From Melieria omissa (taxonomy: Eukaryota > Arthropoda > Insecta > Diptera > Ulidiidae): 64,000 nucleotides of DNA. This document shows, one piece after another, positions 9,772 to 20,160 of the stretch; positions within the stretch are counted from its first letter, which is position 1; each line of letters opens with the position of its first letter. The notes under the pieces were generated by a model. The model saw only the letters and a program-made list of their open reading frames with translations, was not told the DNA's origin and ran no database searches. A program made the position numbers and the translations under genes. The stretch covers positions 92,431,648 through 92,495,647 of the forward strand of contig OZ020267.1 in assembly GCA_963971225.1 (NCBI GenBank). Reading direction: 5' to 3'.

Positions 9772-11913
9772 TCACTTCTCTTCCAGCTGTAGAACGACTA
9801 ATTTAGACGCCGCTCGTCGCATGACACCTCGTGCCGTTCGCACATCAGCTTGCCTCACGGTTCCGTCCGCTCCTGGGTAGACACGCTGGATGACACCTCG
9901 GCACCACTGTCGCCTGGGAATGCTCACATCGCACACGAACACCAAATCGCCCTCCTTCAACGGCGACGAGACTTAGCACCACTTTGCCCGGCGCGTCACA
10001 GTTGGCAGGTACTCTGCGATCCACCGCTTCCAAAAACGGTCACGCAACTGGCGCGCAATGCGCCATTGCTTCCTTAGGGCGCATAGTTTCTCCGTGTGCT
10101 CACGCGGCGCGACCTCCTTGAGGGTTTGGCGCAGCACCCGCTTTACACACTGGACCATGCGTTCCCATACGCCTCCTTCGGATGGGTTCAGCGGGCAGTT
10201 AAACCGCCATTCAACACCTTTGGATGACAGCTCGCCTTGTACCGTTTCGCAATCGAAGACTTCGGAAAACCTTTTGGCCTCTTGGTCTGCTCCAACAAAG
10301 TTCTTCCCGTTATCAGAACGCATTCTCACGGGAACACCACGTCGGTTGATAAAGTTTCGGATTGCCATGATGCACGCATCCGTGCTGAGATCGTGCGCAA
10401 CTTCTAAGTGTATAGCCCTTACCGTGAGGCAGGTGAACACCGCCACCCAACGTTTTTCCTGTCGGCGGCCAACGGTGACGACAACTGGCCCGAAGTAGTC
10501 GAGCCCCGTGTAGGTAAAGGCTCTTACAAATGGCGTAAGGCGGTCAGAGGGTAGCGGTCCCATAATCGGCGTAACTGGAGTGGCTTTGTATAATCAGCAA
10601 ACAGGGCAATTAGCGATGACACTTCTCAAGAGCTGACGTAAGCGGGGTACCCAGTAGTGGCGGCGAACTTCGCAGATGGTAGCTTCAGTGTTCTGGCGCT
10701 TCGAATTTACGTGGTAATGGGCAACCACCAGTCTCGTCAGGTCATGGTTCGGCGGCAATATAATCGGTCGCCTCGTCGTCATAGGCAACCAGCTGGCAGT
10801 ATCGATTCGTCCTTGAACGCGTAAGAGTCCGCATTCATCGATGTACGGGTTTAACTGGAACACGTCGCTGGTTCGTGACACACCGAGACCCTCCTCGATT
10901 TGTTTTAGCTCAGGCGGGAATGCTTCCTCCTGTGCTAGGCGACACAGAAGACATTTTGCTGCATCGACCTCTAACGACGTGAAGCCGTACTCGTGACCAG
11001 GGGGGAGGCGGCATTGACTCACAAAACGTTGGACCCATGCGGTTGCTCTCACGAGTCTAATAAATGATGAAAAACGCATGAACTCAACAACCCTGTGATT
11101 CGTAATGACCAATGCGAACTTCGGGCGTAACTCTTCCTCCTCCAGCTGATGATCATTTATCTCCTCTGCAATTGGCCAATATTGCTCATCAGCTTGTATA
11201 AACGTAGGTCCATTCAACCAGCGTGAATTGGAGCTGCAGTTAGGTTGGCAATTAGCCCTAGTGGCTTCATCGGCGACGTTTTCGGCTGTTGGTATCCACC
11301 TCCAATTCGAAGGCTTAGTGGCGGCAAGGATTTCGGCCACACGATGGGCTACAAATGGTTTTTAGCGGCGGTGCTCACTCACCAACCAGCGCAGCACAGT
11401 TTTGGAGTCAGTCCATAGGATGTAGCTACTCGCTTTGACAGTGTGCTCCTCCATGATGGTCTGCAACAAACGCGTTCCTAGTACGGCTGCTTGGAGCTCC
11501 AATCGTGGAACTGTGAGTGGCGCACACTTCGCCTTGGAGCAAACAAAGGCGACACCAACTTCACCGTCAGCATTGGCGGCTCGCCAGTACGCAGCGGCAG
11601 CGAATGCATCCTCACTGGCGTCGACAAACACGAGTTGCAGCCGTTGCGGGGCGCCATTCGGAAAGTACCATCCCGGAATTCCCAAGCCTGTTACCATGGG
11701 CAACAACTGTCGCCATCTGTTCCATGCCGCATTTATATCGTCGGGGAGGAGCTCATCCCAGCCCACCTTTTTTTGCCACACCTCACGCATCAGTAACTTG
11801 GCGGCAATCGTGATGTGATTCAGGAATCCGAGCGGGTCGAATATGGACATGATGATGCTGAGCAGCTCTCTCTTCGTTGGGCGCTTTTCTCCAGAAATAG
11901 TATTCTTGTCCAC
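9772..11913 (-). pseudogene. BEL 1 RNase H and integrase remnant
   Basis: One frame with several in-frame stops (near 11360, 10592, 9970). RNase H: LVFVDASEDAFAAAAY, PRLELQAAVLG, WTDSKTVLRWL. Integrase: HHCC region (VVAHYHVNSK...VIANCPVC), then TYTGLDYFGPV, HLEVAHDLST, RMRSDNGKNFVGA for the DDE core. A C-terminal DUF5641-like segment (EGDLVFVCDVSIPRRQW...G) ends at 9772. The stops sit singly between otherwise well-kept blocks. Confidence 0.85.
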
Positions 11914-13313
11914 GGCAATCTCAGCTTAAACTTGAAGCTGTCCACTGCTGGCTGCCAAAAAATTCCCAGGATTTTCTCCGTCGCTAAGCCTTCCTTGCAA
12001 TTAATGGGAATGGACACACTTGTACCATTCAACATGCTGAGTACCTCTGGCGAGTTCGAGGTAAAGTTGCGCAACTCGAAACCAGCGCGGGAATGGATTG
12101 CGCGCACCTGCTGCGAGACGCTGATGGCCTGCTCTGGGCTGTCGAAGCTGTCCACGAAGTCGTCGACGTAGTGGTAATCGCGGACTGCCTTCACAGCCCG
12201 GCCGGCGTAGTCGTTATACTCCATCGCGTTCAAAATTTTTATATATTGGGCGGCACATGGGGAGCATGCAGCTCCGAACGTCATCACTCTCATCTCGTAG
12301 ACGTCTGGCTCCTTTGCGGCATCTCCATCGCGCCAGAGGAATCGTTGGGCGCACCTGTCCTCGGGGCGTATCAGGATCTGGTGGAACATTTCTTTGATGT
12401 CACCATACACAGCGACGGTTCCTTCACGGAAATGGAACAGCACAGCGGGCAGTGGGCGGTAATCTTGCGGCCCCTTCAGCAACTACGAGTTCAGCGAGAC
12501 ACCCTGTACTTCAGCGGCGGCATCGAATACAAGACGAATCTTGGCTGGCTTGTTTGGATTAACTACGGCAAAGTGTGGAAGGTACCAGGTCCTGCTTCCT
12601 ACTAAGGCGGATTCTTCAGGTGGCAATTTACGAGCATACTGCTTCTCGATGTATGAGTCGATGATGTTTTTATAGGTGGCGGCAAACACATCATCACGCT
12701 TCATCTTCCTTTCGATGCTCATTAAACGCTTGCGTGCCATCTCGTAGCTGCTTGGCATCTCGATGCTATCGTGTTTCCACAATAGGCCCGTCTCAAACCT
12801 CCCATTCACACGGCGTGTGGTTGAAAGGAGGATGGCCTTAGCGCGTATGTCGACGGCAGACTCGATTGGTGGCGATGGCCTCACTCCGAAACTTTCGGTT
12901 TCGAAGTACTCGGCAACCATATTATGGATTGTTGCGTCGGTGGCTGCGTTCACGAACAGACACAGCGACGGCATTGGCGGCGTCTTTGCAGTTGGTCCAA
13001 ATATGGTCCACCCAAGTTCGGTGTTTGCGGCGTACGGCCCACTGCCTTGACTCAGGATCTCAGAAGGCAGACCCAAGTGGCAATGGTCGAGTCCTATGAG
13101 CAGCTTGGGCACGGCCCCACTGTACGGCTCTACAGGTAGATGTTGTTTGTGACGAGCGATGTTCGACAGCTCCAACTCGCCCAAACTCTGTGACGGCAAG
13201 TTCAGGTTTTTGACACTATAGATGTTTTGAGCGTATGCTTCTTCTTGTTTGCACCACTGATGACCAAGTTCACAGCAACTGCTGGCTCGCGTGCTGCTTG
13301 ACCACCGAACCAC
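11820..13313 (-). pseudogene. BEL 1 reverse transcriptase remnant
   Basis: Two ORFs in the same frame separated by one stop at 12483. The first carries the Pao RT lead (WYLPHFAVVNPNKPAKIRLV, FDAA), the second GDIKEMFHQI, QRFLWRDGD, MTFGAACSPCAAQY and the catalytic YVDD (YHYVDDFVDSF). The final 94 bp overlap the RNase H frame. Confidence 0.85.
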
Positions 13314-13705
13314 TGGACGTCGAGGTCACGCTTCTGGCCACGCAAACCCAACTCCTGCACCAGCATGCTGTCAATAAGCGACACGGACGACCCTTCGTCC
13401 AACAGTGCATAAGTTTCAATGCACTTTCCTTGCCCGTAGACACACACAGGCAGAATCCGGAAAAGCAGCTTGCCCTCTATTGCACCATTAGCGCAATTCA
13501 GCGCAGATTGGCGTTGTTGCGCTGGTTGCGTCGTTGGAGCTTGTGTAGTGGCGCGCGTTGGTGGTTTCTCAGTGTCGTGGAGCAACTTATGGTGCGCTCT
13601 TTCGCACCCCTCTACAGGGCATGTTTTGCGGCGGCGGCAGTCACGGGTACTGTGCACACAGGCACGGCAGGCAAGCACAGGCGGCGGCATTTGACCTCGC
13701 TCCAC
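13202..13705 (-). pseudogene. BEL 1 zinc-knuckle and aspartic protease region
   Basis: Cys-His clusters (CRACVHSTRDCRRRKTCPVEGC, HHKLLH) precede the retropepsin motif LLDEGSSVSLI and ELGLRGQ, as in the DUF1758 peptidase of Pao elements. It lies in a different frame from both neighbours, so frameshifts flank it. Confidence 0.8.
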
Positions 13706-15471
13706 CGATCAGCTACGGATGCCTTGATGAGGCGCGGGCACTCCGCAACCTTGTGTTGTCCTTCGCAAATATAACACCTTCCTGGCTGCTCCGACGGCTT
13801 CGTCGCTGCATGCAGCACAACGCGACGTTTTGGCTCGCGATCGTCGAAACCCTGGACGGCGCATACCAGGTTCGCTGCTTGTGTCAACCACGTGTTGAAT
13901 TCTACTAGGGTTGGATAGGGCTGCACCGTCATTCCGAATCGTGCCCATTCTAATCGCTTGCTCATTGGTAGCTTAGCGATGAGCTCTTCTAGCAATGTGG
14001 GGTTGGCCAAGTGTTTCTGGCCATGTGCGGCCTGCAAGAATGCGGTCAGGTTTTGCACCTTTGTGGCAAATGGAATGATTTTTTGCAGCGAGTTATCGGT
14101 GATCGGTGCGATGTCCTTTACCGACGCAAGTTGGCTTCGAATCAATTGCTTCGGGCGGCCGCAGCGGAAGCGCAGTTGTTCAATGATGGCATTCACGTTT
14201 TCCGGCTGAATTAGCAAACACCTCACCATGTCCCTCGCCTCCCCTTTCAGACACTTCTGCAGCCGCTGGTTGTTTTCCAGGTTGGTGTAGCCGTACGCGG
14301 CGGTAGATTGCACGAACGCCGTAAAAAACATGAGACAATCTTCAGGTTGGCCGCTAAACTCAGGGAGATCCTGTAATTTGCGCGGCGTCATTGCGCCGTT
14401 TGGAAATATGTTGCTAGCGCACGGTTGCGCAGGTGTGTTTGAATAGAACATGCTTGGCGTTGATAGTATTGACTGCTGAATAGCGTTGCCTGGCTGCACC
14501 GAACCTGTGCCCACATACGGTGGTTGCGGTTGTGCGAGTGAGACAACCGTAGGTGTGGAAGCGTAGCCGTTGACGCTGGCTTTGTAGGTAAACGCGGGGG
14601 CACCGGTAACGGTTGTACACTGCGCCGCGATTGCGTTGGCGGCAGTGGAAAAATACGGCGAAGCGACGCTAACTGTAAAGTTGTCAGTGGCGGCGCTTGT
14701 GTAACGGGCTGCGACTGCGCTGTCGTATCGAGCATTGGTGCTACCAAAGGGTGAGGCTGCGATACTGTACGACGTGGTGATTGCGTTACTGTACAAAGCG
14801 GCGGCTTTGAAGAAGATGTTGGCGACGGTGTCAGAGGCGATGGTGCGCATGGAAGCCATTGGGCAGGCGTACATACCGGCCGCAGCGCTAGAGGCGACTG
14901 GGCCGACATGCAGAGCAACGATTCCGTTGGCGGCGGTATTGAGACCAGCTGGGCTAGCGATGGTGCACGAAACGGCGTGCATGGTGGTGGCAACGTTGGA
15001 GACAGCTGGCCTGATGGGCGTGCCGGCGATGGGGCACGAAACGACATTTGCGCCAGCATGCATGGTGGCGGCGGAATTGGCGGCGGCTGCGCTGACGAGC
15101 GAGTCGGCGATTTGGCACGGGACGGCGTTGGCGCCAGCATGCATTGTGGCGGCTGCGCTGGCGAGCGAGTCGGCGATGGAGCACGGGACGGCGTTGGCGC
15201 CAGTATGCATTGTGGCGGCTGCGCTGGCGAGCGAGTCGGCGATTTGGCACGGGACGGCGTTGGCGCCAGCATGCATTGTGGCGGCTGCGCTGGCGAGCGA
15301 GTCGGCGATTTGGCACGGGACGGCGTTGGCGCCAGCATGCATGGTGGCGGCTGCGCCGGCGATGGTGTCGGCAATGGGGCACAGGACGGCATTAAGGCCC
15401 TTCACATCTGCTGCGGCAGCTAAATCGTTGTTGTTTTGGCTGCGGGAGCTCAAGCGTGGAGTACGCTCCAT
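13612..15471 (-). CDS. BEL 1 Gag, long open frame with tandem-repeat N-terminus
   Basis: 619 codons uninterrupted. Residues ~30-140 are four to five copies of a 22-residue unit (NAVPCQIADSLASAAATMHA..), encoded by a 66-bp tandem repeat at about 15058-15390. A Ser/Ala/Thr-rich linker follows, then a DUF1759-type capsid region (LPEFSGQPEDCLMFFTAFVQ; LLIQPENVNAIIEQLRFRCG; LEELIAKLPMSKRLEWARF) and a first CCHC-like knuckle (CYICEGQHKVAECPRL). Large plus-strand and other-frame ORFs over the repeat are shadows. Confidence 0.82.
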   Translation of the reverse strand: MERTPRLSSRSQNNNDLAAAADVKGLNAVLCPIADTIAGAAATMHAGANAVPCQIADSLASAAATMHAGANAVPCQIADSLASAAATMHTGANAVPCSIADSLASAAATMHAGANAVPCQIADSLVSAAAANSAATMHAGANVVSCPIAGTPIRPAVSNVATTMHAVSCTIASPAGLNTAANGIVALHVGPVASSAAAGMYACPMASMRTIASDTVANIFFKAAALYSNAITTSYSIAASPFGSTNARYDSAVAARYTSAATDNFTVSVASPYFSTAANAIAAQCTTVTGAPAFTYKASVNGYASTPTVVSLAQPQPPYVGTGSVQPGNAIQQSILSTPSMFYSNTPAQPCASNIFPNGAMTPRKLQDLPEFSGQPEDCLMFFTAFVQSTAAYGYTNLENNQRLQKCLKGEARDMVRCLLIQPENVNAIIEQLRFRCGRPKQLIRSQLASVKDIAPITDNSLQKIIPFATKVQNLTAFLQAAHGQKHLANPTLLEELIAKLPMSKRLEWARFGMTVQPYPTLVEFNTWLTQAANLVCAVQGFDDREPKRRVVLHAATKPSEQPGRCYICEGQHKVAECPRLIKASVADRWSEVKCRRLCLPAVPVCTVPVTAAAAKHAL

Positions 15472-15500
15472 AGTTGGCGAGTAGGCGCGAAATAAAAATT

Positions 15501-15779
15501 TGTCGAGGAATCCGGACTTCGTTTTTTAATACCGGTAGTAGTAGTATTTATTTCTGAAATTTAAACCGTTACAAAACAACAATTATAAAAATAGTTATAA
15601 AATATACCCTTTGGCAGACCAACTTACCGCGGTTCCGTTCCGTTGGGTTCCTCGAAACAAAGTGCCGCCAACGAACCGGAACCACGGTAAGCAGGCTGCC
15701 AACGTGAACTTGACATGGCAGCTGTCACGTTCCTGCCGCGCAGGGTTGCAATCGGCGTTGCCAATTGCCGTTCGCCACA
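15501..15779 (-). repeat. 5' LTR of BEL 1
   Basis: 279 bp, same termini as 9460-9745. The following minus-strand bases (AATTTTTATTTCGCGCC) hold no TGG-type primer-binding site that I recognise. Confidence 0.9.
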
Positions 15780-15889
15780 ATAGTTGTTATCATAATTCAC
15801 TAAAATAGAGAACATTTGAATACTAATTTCAATTTTGCCTGCGTACAAATAATTTTATAATGAAAACAATACACTTTCCGAATCAATAT

Positions 15890-16338
15890 TGTAACGATAA
15901 GACAGTCTGTCGCTGTGCAAAGCAACCCTGCCGCTACGTGCCGTGCTATAATCCAATCTGGCAACGACGGCCGCGATGGTAACTTTTAGTCCAATCTGGC
16001 AACGACGGCCGCGATAATAACTTTTAGTCCAACCTGGCAATGATGGACACTTTTAGTCCACTCCGGAATGTGCGGGAACGATCTGCGCGATGGCCTGGCA
16101 GGTATAAAAGGCAGCCGGATGCGGCGCAGCGAGTCAGTCTGGTTTTAACAAGTGAAGTTGCCACACGGAGTGATTAAGCAAATACTTAAGTGTACGAACA
16201 GTAAAGTGTAAACTGTGAATAATAAAGTGACTTGTTGGTTTATTTTATTGTCTGCGTTTAAGAAACTGACTGTGTTTTATTTTCAAATTACACAATCCAG
16301 AGATACGTAACAGCCCACTAGACGTAGTATTCGCAACA
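15890..16338 (+). repeat. 5' LTR of Gypsy copy 2
   Basis: TGTAACG...GCAACA. Promoter-like GGTATAAAAGGCAGCC near 16100 and AATAAAGTGAC near 16220. Contains CCGCGAT...TTTTAGTCCAA repeats related to those in copy 1, but fewer. Confidence 0.92.
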
Positions 16339-16339
16339 T

Positions 16340-16358
16340 TTGGTGTCAGAAGTGGGAT
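16340..16358 (+). other. Primer-binding site, tRNA-Leu type
   Basis: TGGTGTCAGAAGTGGGATT starts two bases after the LTR and is the exact complement of AATCCCACTTCTGACACCA, recalled as the end of tRNA-Leu(CAA). The antisense copy at 62881 keeps the same 19 bases. Confidence 0.7.
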
Positions 16359-16408
16359 TGTGGAAAATTGAAAGTAAACAAAAAAAATAAAATTATAAAA
16401 GCACGGAC

Positions 16409-17867
16409 ATGGTTGAACTCGAGCTGCTGAAGGTAGACCAGCTGAAGAAGGAGCTGCCTGCCTGGAATTTGCCGACGGCTGGCGGAAAGGTGGAGTTGCA
16501 GTTGCGCTTGCGAGAAGCATGTGAGGCACGAGGCGTCGATTGGACTGTGCACGAGTTCGGAGCGCAAGAACTAGAGGCGTCGGCCAAGGTGGAGGAATCG
16601 CCTGCTGCGTCGCTGCAAAGTACGGCTGCAGCGGCTGCGCCACTACAAGCATTGGACATGAGCCAGCTAATGGTTGCACTTAAAGGCATGTTCGAGACTT
16701 CCAACCGGGAAATGGCAGCGAAACTGGAATCTTCGAATCAGGAGATGGCAGCGAAGCTGGAAACTACGAATCTCGAAATTTCGGCAAAGTCGGGACTGCA
16801 AATCGAGCAATGTCAGCGAAGCTGGAAACTACAAATCGAGAAATGGCAGCGAAAATGGAAACGGCGACCATAACATATCGGCGCAAGTGGCAGAGCGAAT
16901 GGAAGTCAAGCTTCAGGAAAATTCTGCGCGTTTGGAGCAGAAAGTGGAGGAAATCTCGGACAGGATTAATGGGAAAGTCGAGCACCTGGAGACGCGGGTA
17001 GAGCATTTGGATAAACGAGTCGACGACCTGGATGATTCCCTAAACAAACGTGTTGACGATCTTGATGATTCCCTGAACAAACGAGTTGATAGTCTGGAAG
17101 TTTTGATGGACAGACAAATGGACGAGCGGCTTAGGGAGGTACAGCCGCGAGAATGGTTGCCGCCGGTTCCGGAAAGTGTTGTCACCCGAGCAGAAGTGCC
17201 TACTTATGATGGGACTACGCCATTCGATACCTTCAAGCTACAATTCGACCTGGCTGCTCTGGAAAATCAGTGGACCCATGTAAGAAAATGACGGAGATTG
17301 GCGCTGGCTCTTAAAGGTGCTGCGGCTGAGGTAATAAAATCAGTTCCAGAGTGTTTACGAAGTGAGTACGAGACCGTCATAAGGGCGCTGGCAGCCAAAT
17401 ACAGCGACGAGCACAACAGAACGCTGTACTACTGTGAGCTGAAGAACCGCAGGCAAAGATCCAACGAGGCGCTGCACACATATGCAGCAGACATTGAGCG
17501 GCTCGTGCAGCTGTGCTACCCGTCCTTCGGCGCTGAGGATCTCGAGAGGATGAAGATTGAGGCGTTTATTGAAGGTCTTCATGATCCGGAGACACGTCGC
17601 AGTGCGTTGATGATGGGCAAGCCGACATTTAGGGAGACGGTGACTAGCGCGATGACATACGAGGCGACATGGATTGGGAGCACTCGGTATGCACCTGCAA
17701 GGATACGCCAGATCCAGCCGGACAACGACATTGCGATCCAGGCCATAAGCTCTGAGCCACCGGGCAGGCCACGGGTGGTCTCCTCTAAAGTTGTTTGCTG
17801 GGTATGTGGCAAGCAGGGCCACATATCACGCGACTGCCGCCAACGAAAGAGGCGTTCCCGTTCTTGA
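16409..17867 (+). pseudogene. Gypsy copy 2 gag (SAP, coiled coil, capsid, zinc knuckle)
   Basis: Opens with a SAP-type motif (LLKVDQLKKELPAWNLP..GGKVELQLRL), then repeated SNxEMAAKLE units and a heptad-like LDKRVDDLDDSLNKRV coiled coil. The capsid region (VPTYDGTTPFDTFKLQFD, TYAADIERLVQLCYPSFG) and a CCHC knuckle CWVCGKQGHISRDC close it. Breaks: a 1-base loss near 16785 relative to copy 1, the frameshift near 16870 shared with copy 1, and a TGA at 17289-17291. The knuckle is followed by an Arg-rich tail and TGA at 17865. Confidence 0.88.
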
Positions 17868-18040
17868 TCGCAATCGCCTGAAGCAAGGAATACTGACAAT
17901 CGAGGCCCAGCCAACAAGCGCAGGGCTGAGGACGAGGAGCCGTTAAACTAAAACGGGTCAGCCCAAAGGGGCGTGAGCTGATCCCCACAATCTGCCGCCC
18001 CACCATCCTTGTCTCACAGCTGAAACGACAGCCCAACAGC

Positions 18041-18832
18041 TTGACAATTGAAGGAAGGATAGATGGAAAGTTGTTCGTGTTGACACTGGATACTGGAGCA
18101 TCATATTCGATCATAAAAAGGAAGCTCCTGAAGAACTGGGAACCGCTGCATGGCATACAGCTACGGACTGCGACTGGCGAGCGCGCGCCGGTAAGAGGTA
18201 AAGTTACAAAAACGATTGCTATCGGCACCAGCAGCCTGGAACATGAGTTCATCGTCGCGGATATAATGGACGACGTGATTATCGGCGTGGATTTCATGAT
18301 TAGGCACGGCTTTACGCTGGACCTGAAGGAAAATGTGCTGAGATATGCCAACGTTGAATTCCCGCTGCACACCGGCTATGAGCGAAGCGTGGCGGTAAGA
18401 AAGGTTGTATCGTGTCAACACAGGAGGATACCAGCGAATTCTGAGGCGATTGTGTGGGCAAAGGTGGACGAGGACGATGGGACGAGTTGGCTGTGGGTAG
18501 TAGAAGCACCGAAACAAGGACACGACAACATCATCATCGGACGTACATTAGTGGAACCTAAAAATGGCAGAATACCAGTCAGAATACTGAACCCCCTGAA
18601 TGCACCCAGATATGTCGGGAAAGATGAGGTAATTGGCGAGTGTAAGGAAGCTGTAGCAGTGGTCAATTGCGAGAGTAGCCCGCCTGGAGGTAATAAGAAG
18701 AGCGGTTTTAACATGGCCGCCATACCGCAGGAGAACCAGTGGAGCAGCGAGTTGACGGCCAAGCAGAAACAGAAGGCGAGGTCACTCCTGCAGCACTATG
18801 GGTCAATATTTGCGGCGGAAGAACAGCCATAG
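18041..18832 (+). pseudogene. Gypsy copy 2 aspartic protease region
   Basis: Retropepsin with the active-site block LTLDTGASYSII (about 18080-18115) and a downstream IIGVDFMIRHG flap/C-terminal block. The linker toward RT (SSELTAKQKQKARSLLQHYG) ends in a frameshift: the frame closes at TAG 18830, while RT continues in another frame. No ATG is needed because it would be made as part of a polyprotein. Confidence 0.85.
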
Positions 18833-20160
18833 TGAAGCACAACATCGACACCGGAAGTGCAAAACCGATTCGCCAACCGCCAAGAGGAGTTCCTCTAGCC
18901 AAGAGGGAGGAGGTCACAAATTTGATCGAGAACATGCGGAAAGACAAGGTCATAGAGCCTTCTTCGGGCCCCTGGTGCTCGCCGGTCGTGCTAGTCAAGA
19001 AAAAAGATGGCAGTACCCTGTTTTGTGTGGACTATCGGAAGCTCAATGATGTGACCAAGAAGGACAGTTATCCACTACCTCGGATCGATGACACCCTGGA
19101 CACACTGTCAGGCACGCAGTGGTTCTCCACGCTCGACTTACGCAGCGGCTATTGGCAGGTAGAGCTTGCAGACAAGGACAAGGAGAAAACGGCTTTCAGT
19201 GTTGGCGATGGTTTGTGGCAGTTCACCGTCATGCCGTTTGGACTCTGCAACGCACCAGCAACATTCGAGCGGCTAATGGAACGCGTGCTAAAAGGGCTGC
19301 ATTGGCGGACGTGTCTGGTGTACCTCGACGACATAATCGTAATGGGTAAAAGCTTCGACGACCACCTGGGAAAGCTGAAGGAGGCATTTGAGCGGATACA
19401 AAAAGCCGGGCTTAAACTCAACCCAAAGAACTGCTCGCTGTTCCAAAAGGAGGTCAAGTATCTGGGTCATACGGTTTCCGCCCGCGGAGTACATACAGAT
19501 GAAGGCAAAATCACGGCGGTGAAGGAGTGACCCCGGCCACGCAATCTACACGAACTCCGCAGTTCCCTGGGCCTGTGCACTTACTACCGCCGATTTGTTC
19601 CGGGATTCGCGAACATAGCCAGCAGCCTGCACAAACTGACGAAAAAGGGCCAAGCTTTCGAGTGGAACGAGGATCAGGAACAGGCTTTTGCACGCCTGAA
19701 GGAAAAACTGTGCAGTGCTCCAATTCTGGCCTTCCCCGTGCCTGGGGAGATGTTTGTGCTGGATACAGATGCAAGCGGGAATAGTATTGGCGGTGTGCTA
19801 TCACAGATAATAGACGGCCAGGAACAAGTGATAGCGTACTACAGTAGGGTTCTATCGAAACCGGAACGCAATTACTGTGTGACACGGAGAGAACTGCTGG
19901 CGGTATTGGACTGCGTAAAACACTTCCACAAATATCTGTATGGACAAAGGTTTCGCCTGCGCACAGATCATGCGGCATTGAGATGGCTCCTGAACTTTAA
20001 GGATCCTGAAGGGCAATTGACACGGTGGATCGAGCGACTGCAGAGCTACGACTACACGATAGAGCATCGCAAGGGCAGTAGCCATGGAAATGCCGATGCC
20101 TTGTCCCGCCGTCCGTGCAAAGTCGAATGCAGGCAATGCTCGCGAGCCGAAAGCAAATAA
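18739..20160 (+). pseudogene. Gypsy copy 2 reverse transcriptase and RNase H
   Basis: RT blocks in order: VVLVKKKDGS, YPLPRIDDTLD, FSTLDLRSGYWQ, FTVMPFGLCNAPATF and the catalytic YLDD (19321-19332), then LKLNPKNCSLFQKEVKYLG. A TGA at 19528-19530 interrupts just before LCTYYRRFVPGFA. RNase H follows in the same frame: FVLDTDASG, RRELLAVLDC, LRTDHAALRWLL, GNADALSR, ending at TAA 20158. Both stops look like point mutations. Confidence 0.88.

Larger units (their letters stand above)
9460..15779 (-). mobile_element. BEL/Pao LTR retrotransposon 1 (full length, degraded)
   Basis: LTRs at 9460-9745 and 15501-15779 flank a 5.75-kb interior, with an exact 5-bp TSD ATAGT (9455-9459 and 15780-15784). 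On the minus strand the order is Gag, aspartic protease, reverse transcriptase, RNase H, integrase, as in BEL/Pao. The minus-strand polypurine tract CGGGGGGTGGGA abuts the 3' LTR. Several frameshifts and stops make it non-autonomous; LTRs differ at about six sites plus a 7-bp duplication. Confidence 0.93.

Noticed and set aside
14388..15392. Long alternative frames (334 codons minus, 249 codons plus) over BEL 1 gag
   Set aside because: They arise from the 66-bp in-phase tandem repeat (a multiple of three keeps every frame open); only the frame leading to the capsid region is real.
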